Source: Rhodospirillum sp047263945
GTDB taxonomy: Bacteria; Pseudomonadota; Alphaproteobacteria; Rhodospirillales; Rhodospirillaceae
Direction: 5' to 3'
NCBI RefSeq assembly: GCF_047263945.1
Contig: NZ_JBLAVB010000017.1
Span: forward strand, 15,319-79,318
Length of the DNA stretch: 64,000 bases
In this document: positions 35,507 through 44,321 of the stretch, piece after piece
Numbering within the stretch: the first letter of the stretch is position 1
Layout of the letters: each line of letters begins with the position of its first letter
The notes under the pieces: generated by a model
What the model saw: only the letters and a program-made list of their open reading frames with translations
Told to the model about the DNA's origin: nothing
Database searches by the model: none
Position numbers and translations under genes: made by a program

Positions 35507-35671
35507 CGGACTGTCTCCGGTGGTCGGGGCGCCCCGTTCGCCGGACCGCTTCCACCGTGATGGGCGCAGGCCGATGCCCTGTCCCTTGATCTCGATGCCC
35601 GTCCTCCCCAGGGGGCTGCCGCTGGCGTGGCCTGCTCCCGAATGGCTTCAACCGGAAAAAGGGATCCCGTG

Positions 35672-36613
35672 ATGGAATTCCTCGTCATTTCGATCTTGAA
35701 CGGCGCCATTCAAGGCCTGTTGCTGTTCATGGTTTCAGCGGGCCTGACGCTGATTTTTGGCATGATGGGCGTGCTGAACTTCGCCCATGCGTCCTTCTAT
35801 ATGCTGGGGGCCTATTTCGCCTACACCCTGTCGGGACTGTTCGGTTTCTGGACAGGGATCATCGTCGCCCCCCTGTTGGTGGGCGTCATTGGCGTCCTGG
35901 TGGAGCGCTTCATGCTGCGCCGGGTCCATGCCCATGGCCATGCTCACGAATTGTTGCTGACCTTCGGTATCGCGTTGATCTTCGAGGAACTGGTGAAGCT
36001 GTTCTATGGGGACTTTCCCGTGAACTACACCATGCCCGAGGGACTGAGCTTCGCCGCCTTCAGTCTGTTCGACACGAACTACCCCTTCTATCGGATCTTC
36101 ATCGGTCTCGTGGCGCTGGTGATGTTTGCGGGTCTGTACCTGCTGCTGACCCGCACCCGGGTAGGCATCATCGTGCGCGGCGCCGAGCGCCTGCCCAAGA
36201 TGGCCGAGGCCTTGGGTCATAATGTGCCGCTGATCTTCATGGGCGTCTTCGGCGTGGGGGCTGCGCTCGCGGGGTTGGGGGGAGCGGTGGCGGGGGCCTT
36301 TTTCCCCACCAATCCCAACATGGCCTTGGACCTGGGCATTATCGTTTTCGTCGTGGTGGTGGTCGGCGGGCTGGGCTCGTTGGAGGGGTCCCTGCTGGCC
36401 TCCTTGCTCATCGGGATTTTCACCTCCTTCGCCGTTGGTTTGGATTGGTCGCTCGCCAGCCTGCTCTCCCTGGTGGGATTGGGGGACTGGGCCATGGGTG
36501 TGGGGGGGCTCATGACCCTCACCCTGTCCTCCATTTCGGGCACGGTGCCCTTCCTGTTGATGCTCATCGTCCTGCTGGTTCGTCCGGCCGGTTTGATGGG
36601 ATCGCGGATCTGA
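35672..36613 (+). CDS. ABC transporter permease, LivH type (system 1)
   Basis: 313 residues, about eight membrane helices. GLLLFMVSAGLTLIFGMMGV and LNFAHASFYMLGAYFAYTLS are LivH hallmarks; the EAA-like coupling loop is ERLPKMAEALGHNVPLIFM. Inner-membrane pore subunit. A GTG three bases upstream is an alternative start. 165 bases after the binding protein, 16 before LivM. Confidence 0.9.
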   Translation: MEFLVISILNGAIQGLLLFMVSAGLTLIFGMMGVLNFAHASFYMLGAYFAYTLSGLFGFWTGIIVAPLLVGVIGVLVERFMLRRVHAHGHAHELLLTFGIALIFEELVKLFYGDFPVNYTMPEGLSFAAFSLFDTNYPFYRIFIGLVALVMFAGLYLLLTRTRVGIIVRGAERLPKMAEALGHNVPLIFMGVFGVGAALAGLGGAVAGAFFPTNPNMALDLGIIVFVVVVVGGLGSLEGSLLASLLIGIFTSFAVGLDWSLASLLSLVGLGDWAMGVGGLMTLTLSSISGTVPFLLMLIVLLVRPAGLMGSRI

Positions 36614-36629
36614 TCGGCTGGGCAAGGAC

Positions 36630-37907
36630 ATGACATTCATGACATCCCGTATTCCGGTTCTCGCTCTGACCCTCGTCCTTCTGGTGGTCCTGCCGCCTTT
36701 CCTGGGTCTGGGGTGGCAGAACGCCCTGACCAATATGCTCATCGCGTCATTGTTCGCGATGTCCTTCAACCTGCTGATGGGGCAGGGGGGCATGCTGTCT
36801 TTCGGTCATGCCGCCTATTTCGGTTTGGGGGCCTTTGCCACCCTGCATCTGATGACGGCGGTGGAAGACGGTTTGGCGTTCCCCACCATGCTGCTGCCTC
36901 TGGCGGGGGGGCTGGTCGGATTGGTGGCCGGAGGGATCGCGGGCTATTTCGCGACCCAGCGGGCGGGCGTGTACTTCTCGCTGGTGACCCTGGCCATTGC
37001 CGAGCTACTGCGCTCCCTGGCTCCCCATTGGGGGGGGATGTTCGGCGGCGAGTCCGGCCTGTCGTCCATGCGGATGCCCTCCATGGGGTTGGTCTTCGGC
37101 GATCAGATCGAAGTCTATTACGTGGCCCTGGCCTGGGTGGCGCTCTGCCTGGGCTTGCTCTGGGCCTATACGCGCACCCCCTTCGGGCGGTTGACCCTGG
37201 CCCTACGCGACAATGAACAACGGATCCGCTTCCTCGGTTATGACGCCCATCGGTCCAAGATCCTGGTCTTCGCCACCTCGGCCCTGTTCTCTGGCATTGC
37301 TGGTGGCCTGTTGGCCTTGAGCAACGAGACGGCCAACTACAATATTTTCTCCACCCATATGTCCGCCCAGGTGGTGTTGCAGACTTTCGTCGGTGGTTCC
37401 GGTGTCTTCCTCGGGCCGGTGCTGGGGGCCAGCCTGTTGACCCTGTTCGGCTTCCTGGTCTCGGAGATGACCCGATCCTGGCTGTTGTACCAGGGGGTGA
37501 TCTTCGTGTTGGTCATGCTGTTCCTGCCCAAGGGCCTGGGGGGGGCTCTGGTCGACCTTTGGCGGGTGCGGGAACGCTTGGACTGCTCCCGGGTGGCGCC
37601 CCTCGCGGCCCTGGCCACCCTGGGCGGTGTGCTGACAGCGGGCGCGACTGTTTTTGTGGTCCAAACCCTCGAGCATATTTTGGGTACGACTTACAAAGCC
37701 GAAGTGGCGCGCACCGGCCTATGGGAGCCGGTTCCCCTGTTCGGCACCGAATGGGATCCCTTGTCGCCCCTCACCTGGATCCTTCCCCTCGGTGTTGCGA
37801 TCCTGGGCCTGACGCTGCTGGTCGAAGGTCGCCGCCGACTGGCCGCCCTGGCCGAAACCAGTCCCACCCCACCCCGTCACCCCCCCGTCCTGGAGGCTGG
37901 AGAATGA
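36630..37907 (+). CDS. ABC transporter permease, LivM type, with C-terminal extension (system 1)
   Basis: 425 residues. Normal LivM core to about residue 315 (NLLMGQGGMLSFGHAAYFGLGAFA; RDNEQRIRFLGYDAHRSKI), then about 105 extra residues with two more hydrophobic segments (VAPLAALATLGGVLTAGATV; LTWILPLGVAILGLTLLVEG) separated by a loop with TTYKAEVARTGLWEPVPLFG. Usual LivM is 300-350. Stop overlaps the ATPase start (ATGA). Confidence 0.88.
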   Translation: MTFMTSRIPVLALTLVLLVVLPPFLGLGWQNALTNMLIASLFAMSFNLLMGQGGMLSFGHAAYFGLGAFATLHLMTAVEDGLAFPTMLLPLAGGLVGLVAGGIAGYFATQRAGVYFSLVTLAIAELLRSLAPHWGGMFGGESGLSSMRMPSMGLVFGDQIEVYYVALAWVALCLGLLWAYTRTPFGRLTLALRDNEQRIRFLGYDAHRSKILVFATSALFSGIAGGLLALSNETANYNIFSTHMSAQVVLQTFVGGSGVFLGPVLGASLLTLFGFLVSEMTRSWLLYQGVIFVLVMLFLPKGLGGALVDLWRVRERLDCSRVAPLAALATLGGVLTAGATVFVVQTLEHILGTTYKAEVARTGLWEPVPLFGTEWDPLSPLTWILPLGVAILGLTLLVEGRRRLAALAETSPTPPRHPPVLEAGE

Positions 37908-38677
37908 GCAAGCAACAGCCCATTCCCGACAGTGTTGCCTTGGCCCTGCGCGGCCTAGAAAAAAACTTCGGCGGATTGTCCATCATGCGGGGGGTCACCT
38001 TCGACGTGACCCGGGGCGAGCGTCACGCGGTGATCGGTCCCAATGGCGCAGGCAAGTCCACCCTGTTCAACCTGATTTCCGGCGCCTTCCCGCCCACGGG
38101 CGGGATCATTGCCCTGAACGGCGCCCCCATCCAGGGTTTGGCGCCGGAGGTGATTAACCGCAGGGGGTTGGCCCGGTCCTTCCAGATCTCCAACATCTTT
38201 GGTCGGATGAGTGCCTTCGAGAACATCCGCATCGGCGTGATGGCCCGCCATGGCGCGCGCTTCGACCTGTTCCGTCCCATCTCCAAGCGGCGCCGCGTCA
38301 ACGAGGAGGCCATGGCCCTCCTCGAGCGGATCCGCCTGGGTCACCGGGCCGACACCCTGGCTGGAGACCTGAGCTATTCGGAACAGCGTTCCCTGGAAAT
38401 CGGCATGACCTTGACCACCGATCCGGACGTGATCTTGCTGGATGAACCCACCGCAGGCATGTCCCGGGAGGAAACCGCCCATGTGGTCGACCTCGTCCGG
38501 GAGGTCACCCAGGGCAAGACCCTGCTGACCGTGGAACACGACATGAGCGTTGTCTTCGGTCTCTGCGATCGTATTTCCGTGCTGGTCCACGGCACCATCC
38601 TGGCCACGGGCACTCCGGACGACATCCGCTCCAACCGGAAAGTCCAGGAAGCCTACCTGGGCGAGGAGGCCGCGTGA
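37904..38677 (+). CDS. ABC transporter ATPase, LivG type (system 1)
   Basis: 257 residues. Walker A GPNGAGKSTLFN, signature DLSYSEQRSLEIGMTL, Walker B VILLDEPTAGMS, switch His in LLTVEHDMSVVF. Signature is LSYSEQ rather than the common LSGGQ, as in many LivG proteins. Translationally coupled on both sides. Confidence 0.92.
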   Translation: MSKQQPIPDSVALALRGLEKNFGGLSIMRGVTFDVTRGERHAVIGPNGAGKSTLFNLISGAFPPTGGIIALNGAPIQGLAPEVINRRGLARSFQISNIFGRMSAFENIRIGVMARHGARFDLFRPISKRRRVNEEAMALLERIRLGHRADTLAGDLSYSEQRSLEIGMTLTTDPDVILLDEPTAGMSREETAHVVDLVREVTQGKTLLTVEHDMSVVFGLCDRISVLVHGTILATGTPDDIRSNRKVQEAYLGEEAA

Positions 38678-39384
38678 TGCTATTGCATGTTCAAGACCTG
38701 CATGCCCATTACGGCAAAAGCCACATCCTCCACGGCGTGACCTTCGACATGGAGGAGGCGGACATCGTCTGTCTGTTGGGGCGCAACGGTTCCGGCCGCT
38801 CCACCACCCTGAAGGCCATGATGGGCTGGCTGCCGCCCACCCAGGGCTCCGTGGTCCTCAAGGGGCGGGAGCTGGCCGGGCGCTCTGCCCATGGCATCGC
38901 CCGGTCCGGTCTGGGCTACGTGCCCGAGGACCGGCTGGTCTTCCCCAACCTGACGGTGGAAGAGAACCTGCACATGGGCATTCTGCCCGGCGTGGAGGGC
39001 GCGCCCAAGTGGAGGCTGGAGGACATGTTCACCTACTTCCCCCGCCTCAAGGAACGGCGGGACCAGCGGGCGGGCACCATGTCCGGTGGCGAGCAGCAGA
39101 TGCTGACCATGTGCCGCACCCTGCTGGGGAATCCTCTGGTCGTCCTTATCGATGAACCCACCGAAGGACTGGCTCCCAAGATCGTTGACGTGGTGAGCGA
39201 GGTCATCCGCGATATCCACAGCCGGGGTGTGGGCGTCCTGCTGGTCGAGCAGAAAATGAGCATGGCCCTGAAGGTGGCCCGCCGGGTCCTGGTGATGGGC
39301 CATGGCGAGGTGGTCTTCGCGGGCCCCCCCGAGGACATGCGCAATCGTGCCGATATTCGGCGGGACTGGCTGGAAGTGGCCTGA
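38677..39384 (+). CDS. ABC transporter ATPase, LivF type, with Arg in Walker A (system 1)
   Basis: 235 residues. All LivF motifs are present (signature MSGGEQQMLTMCRTLL, Walker B VVLIDEPTEGLAP, switch His replaced by Gln in LLVEQKMS as usual in LivF) but the Walker A lysine is Arg41: GRNGSGRSTT, codon CGC. The Lys normally holds the ATP phosphates. ATG 38677 chosen over GTG 38674 because AGGAGG is then 7 bases away. Confidence 0.9.
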   Translation: MLLHVQDLHAHYGKSHILHGVTFDMEEADIVCLLGRNGSGRSTTLKAMMGWLPPTQGSVVLKGRELAGRSAHGIARSGLGYVPEDRLVFPNLTVEENLHMGILPGVEGAPKWRLEDMFTYFPRLKERRDQRAGTMSGGEQQMLTMCRTLLGNPLVVLIDEPTEGLAPKIVDVVSEVIRDIHSRGVGVLLVEQKMSMALKVARRVLVMGHGEVVFAGPPEDMRNRADIRRDWLEVA

Positions 39385-39434
39385 TTCCGGGGATGAGCGA
39401 GCGAGAAAACATAAGATCCATAAAGGAAACGACC

Positions 39435-40235
39435 ATGGCAAATACGGAACTGGATCGGGCGCCTGACCGTGGGGTGCCTGATCGCCGCCGCGTGGTCCTG
39501 GTGACCGGTGCCGGGGCTGGGATCGGTCTTGCCGCCGCCCGCCGCTTCGCGCAAGGGGGATACGCCGTTGCCCTTTTCGATATTGATGCGGAGGCCTTGG
39601 AAAAGGCAGCGGCCGACCTGGCGGACTTGGGTATGCCGGTGTTGACCATTGTCGGTTCTGTCATCGATGAAGCCGCCGTTTCCGGGGTCATCGCCAGAAC
39701 GGTGGCCGAGCTGGGCGGGTTGGATGTTCTGATCAACAATGCGGGGATCTCCAGCAACCTGCCCACCTTGGAGCTGTCGCTGGAGGATTGGCGCCGGGCC
39801 GTGGACATCAATATGACCGGCGTCTTTCTGGCAGCCCGCGAGGCTGGCCGCCACATGGTCGATGCCGGGGGAGGGGTGATCCTCAACATGGGGTCCATGT
39901 ATGGCACCGTCGCCGCGCCGGAACGGGTGGCCTACTGCGGAACCAAAGCCGCCGTGGACATGATCACCCGCGTTCTGGCCATTGAATGGGCCAAGCGGGG
40001 CGTGCGGGTCAATACCGTCGCGCCGGGTTACGTGCGCACAAAACTGGTGGAGGACCTGGTGGCCCGAGGCCGCATGGACCTGGACGTGCTGCGCGCGCGC
40101 ATTCCCCAGGGCCGTCTGGCCGAGGCCCATGAGATCGCCGAAACCCTGTTCTTCCTCGCCTCTGACGGGGCTTCCTTCATCACTGGGCAGACGCTTGGGG
40201 TCGATGGGGGATGGACCGCCTATGGCTATGTGTGA
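39435..40235 (+). CDS. Short-chain dehydrogenase/reductase
   Basis: 266 residues. TGAGAGIG near the start, catalytic block NMGSMYGTVAAPERVAYCGTK with Ser and YxxxK, and end SFITGQTLGVDGGWTAYGY. Classical 3-ketoacyl-reductase-like SDR. ATG 39435 has AAGGA 8 bases before it; an in-frame ATG at 39393 would add MSERENIRSIKETT, a start also seen in the SDR at 50499 (MSERDNIPNILKN), so the longer form is possible. Probably acts on the imported substrate. Confidence 0.88.
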   Translation: MANTELDRAPDRGVPDRRRVVLVTGAGAGIGLAAARRFAQGGYAVALFDIDAEALEKAAADLADLGMPVLTIVGSVIDEAAVSGVIARTVAELGGLDVLINNAGISSNLPTLELSLEDWRRAVDINMTGVFLAAREAGRHMVDAGGGVILNMGSMYGTVAAPERVAYCGTKAAVDMITRVLAIEWAKRGVRVNTVAPGYVRTKLVEDLVARGRMDLDVLRARIPQGRLAEAHEIAETLFFLASDGASFITGQTLGVDGGWTAYGYV

Positions 40236-40276
40236 CGTCTCGCAGTCCCCCTTTCCCGAGAAGCGGAGCGCTTTCC

Positions 40277-42460
40277 ATGCCCACCCATGACACCCTGCTG
40301 CCCGCCGCCCCCTGGCGTGACCTGCGCGCGACCGAGGCCGATTGGGCGGCTGCGGATCCGGTTCTGTTGGGAACCCTGCTGACCCAACTGCATCTGATCC
40401 GGGCCTTCGAAGAGAAGGTCCTGGAGCTGGTCGGGCTGGGGCTGGTTCACGGCCCAGCCCATTCCTCCATCGGTCAGGAAGGCGGTGCCGTCGGCTCCGT
40501 TCTGCCCCTGCGCGCCAGCGACGAGGTCAATGGCTCCCACCGGGGGCACCACCAGTTTCTGGCCAAGGCCCTGCACTATGTGGCCGCCGACGGTCTCGAT
40601 CCCAAGGCCGAGTTGGACGCGGCAGCCCACGAGGTCCTGCGCAAAACCCTGGCGGAGATCTTGGGGTTGGCCGATGGGTACTGCAAGGGCCGGGGCGGAT
40701 CCATGCACCTGCGTTGGGAAGAGGCGGGCGCGCTGGGGACCAATGCCATCGTTGGCGGCGGTGTCCCCCTGGCTGCGGGCGCGGCCTGGGCCCACCGCCG
40801 GGCGGGGACCGGCGATGTGGCTGTGACCTATTTTGGCGATGGCGCGGTGAACATCGGCTCTGTCCTGGAAACCATGAACCTTGCCGCCGCCTGGAAGTTG
40901 CCGCTTTGCTTCTTCATCGAGAACAACCGCTATGCCGTGTCCACCACCGTTGAGGAGGCCACCGCTGAGCCGCGGTTGTCGGCCCGGGGAAGCGCCTTCG
41001 CCATCCCCGCCTGGAAGGTCGATGGCATGGACCCGCTGGCGGTCCATATCGCCATGGAGGAGGCCCTGGAGGTCATGCGGAATGGCGGCGGGCCCACGGT
41101 TATCGAGGCCGATGTCTACCGCTTCTTCCACCAGAATGGCCCCCTGCCGGGTAGTGCCTTTGGCTATCGGAGCAAGCAGGAAGAGGCCGAATGGCGCGCC
41201 CGGGATCCCCTGACGCTGACCGCTGAGAAGATGCTCGCCCGCGCGCTGATCACGGAAGCCGAAGTGGAGGCGTTGCGCGCCCGCTGCGTCGCCGTCATGG
41301 ACGAGATCGCCGCAACCATGGTGGAGACCGTTGACGGCAAGCGCGCCATTAAGGCCAACCTTTGGCCCTCGCCGGATTTCCGGGATTTTGGCGTGCGCGG
41401 GGACCTGTCCGAATTCGCCGGGGTCCGCACCGAGGAGCTGGAGACCTTCCAGGGCAAGGTTGGTGAGGCCAAGTTCGTGGATGTGGTCGCCGATGTCATG
41501 GGGCGGCGCATGGAAACCGATGATCGCATCGTGGTCCTGGGGGAGGACGTGCACCGCCTGAAGGGCGGCACCAACGGGGCCACCCGGGGCCTGTCCGACC
41601 TGTTCCCCGACCGGATCCTGGGCACGCCCATCAGCGAGAATGCCTTCGCCGGACTGGGGGGCGGCATGGCCATGGATGGTCGCTATATCCCGGTCATCGA
41701 GTTCATGTATCCGGACTTCATGTGGGTGGCCGCCGATCAGGTCTTCAACCAGATCGCCAAGGCTCGCCACATGTTCGGTGGCGATGGCGCCGTTCCCCTG
41801 GTCCTGCGCACCAAGGTGGCCATGGGAACAGGCTATGGCTCCCAGCATTCCATGGATCCGGCGGGGATCTTCGCCACCTCGCCCGGTTGGCGGATCGTCG
41901 CGCCCTCCACCCCCTTCGACTATGTGGGGTTGATGAACAGCGCCCTGCGATGCCAGGACCCCGTTCTGGTGCTCGAGCATGTGGATCTTTACGCCAGCAA
42001 GGGTCCGGCCCCTTTGGAGGACCTGGACTACTTCATTCCCCTGGGGAAGGCCAAGGTGGTGCGGACCGGTGGCAAGATGACCGTCCTCACCTACCTGGGT
42101 ATGGTCAAACCAACCCTGGAGGTGGTGGACCGCCTGGGGCTGGATGCCGAGGTGATCGACTTGCGCTGCCTGGATCGGGCCGGTCTGGACTGGGCCTGTA
42201 TCGAGGCCTCCGTGCAGAAGACCAACAATGTGGTCATCGTTGAGCAAGGCTCCTTGGGGACGACCTATGGCCCCATGCTCGCGAGCGAGATCCAGCGGCG
42301 CCTGTTCGATTGGCTGGATCAGCCGGTTGCCCATCTGTGTGGGGGTGAGGCCTCGCCCAGCATCTCCAAGGTGTTGGAACGGGCAGCCTATGTGGGTACC
42401 GAGGAAATTGAGGTGGGTCTGCGTCAGGTTATGGCTGACCAGGGCTTGCCGCTCGTTTGA
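40277..42460 (+). CDS. Thiamine-diphosphate 2-oxoacid/acetoin-type dehydrogenase E1, fused alpha and beta
   Basis: 727 residues. Residues 20-340 form the E1 alpha domain with the ThDP motif GDG...NN (YFGDGAVNIGSVLETMN...FFIENNRYAVST); residues 390-727 form the E1 beta domain (VVLGEDVHRLKGG..., ENAFAGLGGGMAMDGRYIP, DPAGIFATSPGWRIVAPSTP). E1 decarboxylates a 2-oxoacid or cleaves an alpha-hydroxyketone and passes the acyl unit to a lipoyl E2. No E2 or E3 gene is nearby, so it borrows E2/E3 or works without them. Neighbouring SDR could supply its ketone substrate. Confidence 0.88.
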   Translation: MPTHDTLLPAAPWRDLRATEADWAAADPVLLGTLLTQLHLIRAFEEKVLELVGLGLVHGPAHSSIGQEGGAVGSVLPLRASDEVNGSHRGHHQFLAKALHYVAADGLDPKAELDAAAHEVLRKTLAEILGLADGYCKGRGGSMHLRWEEAGALGTNAIVGGGVPLAAGAAWAHRRAGTGDVAVTYFGDGAVNIGSVLETMNLAAAWKLPLCFFIENNRYAVSTTVEEATAEPRLSARGSAFAIPAWKVDGMDPLAVHIAMEEALEVMRNGGGPTVIEADVYRFFHQNGPLPGSAFGYRSKQEEAEWRARDPLTLTAEKMLARALITEAEVEALRARCVAVMDEIAATMVETVDGKRAIKANLWPSPDFRDFGVRGDLSEFAGVRTEELETFQGKVGEAKFVDVVADVMGRRMETDDRIVVLGEDVHRLKGGTNGATRGLSDLFPDRILGTPISENAFAGLGGGMAMDGRYIPVIEFMYPDFMWVAADQVFNQIAKARHMFGGDGAVPLVLRTKVAMGTGYGSQHSMDPAGIFATSPGWRIVAPSTPFDYVGLMNSALRCQDPVLVLEHVDLYASKGPAPLEDLDYFIPLGKAKVVRTGGKMTVLTYLGMVKPTLEVVDRLGLDAEVIDLRCLDRAGLDWACIEASVQKTNNVVIVEQGSLGTTYGPMLASEIQRRLFDWLDQPVAHLCGGEASPSISKVLERAAYVGTEEIEVGLRQVMADQGLPLV

Positions 42461-42485
42461 CCGGATGGATAAGGGAGAGAGTTCA

Positions 42486-42971
42486 ATGAAAATGGTTGCC
42501 CCAATGGAAATCGGCCTCTGCTGTGCCAACCTGGACAGCCTCGCGGCCTTTTATGTGGAGGTTCTGGGGTTCACCCAGATCAATGTCATCGAAGTTCCCA
42601 CGGAAAAAGCTGCGGGAACGGCCCTGACCAACGCGGCCTATCGCGTTACCCGCCTGCAAAGTCCCTGGGGCGAGCGGATCAAGCTGCTCGAACCCTCCAA
42701 GAGCGCCCGGCCCGGCCCGGAAAAGACCGAGCATATCCTCGATGTGCTCAACACCGCCTATATCACCTTCATCGTCGATGACCTGAAAGCTCTGTTGCGC
42801 CATCTGTTGGACAACGGCATGGAGATTCTGACCGGATCCGAGGTGATCGAGGTCCGCCCCGGAACCTTCCTGGTCTTTGGTCGAGACCCTGAAGGCAATG
42901 TCCTGGAGTTCGTGGAATACGGTGACCTTGCCGCCTATCGGAACGACCTGCCCGAGCCCGTGGGAGTCTGA
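42486..42971 (+). CDS. VOC-family (glyoxalase/dioxygenase-fold) protein
   Basis: 161 residues: two beta-alpha-beta-beta-beta units of the vicinal-oxygen-chelate fold (EIGLCCANLDSLAAFYVEVLGF; TAYITFIVDDLKALLRHLLDNG; FLVFGRDPEGNVLEFVEY). The C-terminal DPEGNVLEFVE is the usual metal-ligand strand. Could be an isomerase, epimerase or lyase. AAGGGAGAG precedes ATG 42486; 25 bases after the E1 gene. Confidence 0.88.
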   Translation: MKMVAPMEIGLCCANLDSLAAFYVEVLGFTQINVIEVPTEKAAGTALTNAAYRVTRLQSPWGERIKLLEPSKSARPGPEKTEHILDVLNTAYITFIVDDLKALLRHLLDNGMEILTGSEVIEVRPGTFLVFGRDPEGNVLEFVEYGDLAAYRNDLPEPVGV

Positions 42972-43004
42972 CCCATGGTTATGGCGACTGCTTAGAGTGT
43001 TGGG

Positions 43005-43113
43005 CGGACCCCGGGCTCTTATTTATAGAAGAAAAAGGGGGGTTTGGGGGCATTAGCCCCCAAATGGGCTTGGGCAATCGCCCAAAAAAGACGAGACACT
43101 GTCATGTGCCCTG
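43005..43113. repeat. Mosaic intergenic repeat block 6
   Basis: GGGGGGTTTGGGGGCATTAG, GGGGGC...GCCCCC, GGGCTTGGGCAATCGCCC and GACGAGACACTGTCATGTGC. Lies between convergent genes (VOC plus, GntR minus), a place where a two-way terminator is useful. Confidence 0.75.
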
Positions 43114-43821
43114 TCAGGATTGGAGGACATGGTCGATCAAGCCCTTCCCCCCCTGTTCTATATCGATCTGGACAGCCTTCCGCGCGCCGTCCGGGTCCTT
43201 GTTCCTCAGCGCGTTGATGATACGCGTATGGGGATGGGGATCCCAGTTTTCCGGCACGCCCGCGTCGTACAGGTGGGAGAGAATGGGGCCGCACCGCACC
43301 CAGAGTCCGGCTACCAAATCATAGGTGATGGGGAGATTACCCAGGCGGCAGAGGGCCAGATGGAATTCCGTATTCAGGTCGATGGCTTCGCTGAAGGTGC
43401 CCGCTTGGTGGCAGGCCATGATCCGTTCGTGGATCGCTTCCAGATCGGCGATCTCCTCTTCGGTCGCCAACTTGGCGGCGGCAGCGGCGGTATTACCTTC
43501 CAGGTCCACGCGAATCGCGCGAATTTCCAGAAGCTGTTCGTGTGTCAAACGGGGGACCGTCACCGTTCCCCGAGAGTCCAGAACCATCGCCCGTTCAAAC
43601 ACCAGCCTTAAAAGGGCTTCGCGCATGGGCGTGGGGCTGATCCCGAAACGCGCCGACATAGGGCGCAGACGCATCTGCTCCCCGGGCTTCAACTGCCCGC
43701 GCATAAGGGCATCTCTCAAAACGGAATAGGCCCGGTCGCTCAGGTTCTCCTTCACGATGGGTTGGGCCCAATCAACTGATTTTATTGGATTTTCTTTGAT
43801 CTTCTTCATAGTTCTTGACAT
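43114..43821 (-). CDS. GntR-family regulator, FCD type
   Basis: 235 residues. Winged helix LSDRAYSVLRDALMRGQLKPG, ISPTPMREALLRLVFERAMV, RGTVTVPRLT, then FCD ligand domain (NTEFHLALCRLGNLP, HTRIINALRNKDPDGARKAV). Faces the SDR/E1/VOC genes from downstream and diverges from the pseudogene at 43944. A palindrome TGTAATTACA at 43844-43853 upstream may be its own operator. Confidence 0.88.
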   Translation of the reverse strand: MSRTMKKIKENPIKSVDWAQPIVKENLSDRAYSVLRDALMRGQLKPGEQMRLRPMSARFGISPTPMREALLRLVFERAMVLDSRGTVTVPRLTHEQLLEIRAIRVDLEGNTAAAAAKLATEEEIADLEAIHERIMACHQAGTFSEAIDLNTEFHLALCRLGNLPITYDLVAGLWVRCGPILSHLYDAGVPENWDPHPHTRIINALRNKDPDGARKAVQIDIEQGGKGLIDHVLQS

Positions 43822-43943
43822 CGCGTATTGGTCACTGGAAAAGTGTAATTACAAATAACATATGACGCCGGAGCCCAAAGAGGCAACAACAGACAGAACC
43901 GGCGTCGCTCCACCTGGGAGGGTGGAAATGGGAGGACAGTGAC

Positions 43944-44321
43944 ATGCTTGCCTTGCGCAAGATCCAGGCCATAACCGTCCGTTCCGTGGGCGCTGGGGCG
44001 GTCGCGTCCCTTGCCCAGTTCCTGCCGTTGCTGCGGCCTGGGGGAATCCTGGTGGTGTCGGGGATCCATACTGAGTCCTATGGCCTCGATCTGACCCGCT
44101 TCCTGCGGGAGAAAAAACAGCTGCGCGCCGCCCATGATACCACTGTGCGCGCCTTCGCGGAGGTTCTCCGCTTTCTGGATACCAAAGGCGCGGTTCTGTT
44201 GCGCCTCATCACACACCGTAAACCCCTCGATCACGCCGAGGAGGCCGTGACGCTAGCCCGAGGCAAATAGGCGGTCAAGGTGATGCGTTTCCCGAGGGAG
44301 GAATTGAAAGGATGCTTGGCA
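43944..44321 (+). pseudogene. 3' remnant of a zinc-type alcohol dehydrogenase
   Basis: Only the last third of a medium-chain dehydrogenase remains: FLPLLRPGGILVVSGIHTES, DLTRFLREKKQLRAAH, LLRLITHRKPLDHAEEAV. In LARGK-stop-AVKVM the TAG at 44268-44270 replaces the Glu usually seen at this place, and the frame continues to about 44321. The N-terminal catalytic and most of the cofactor domain are gone; the sequence before 43970 is unrelated. Confidence 0.75.

Noticed and set aside
40226..42529. 767-codon ORF on the minus strand
   Set aside because: Exact antisense of the E1 gene, no family motifs; the plus strand has complete ThDP motifs.
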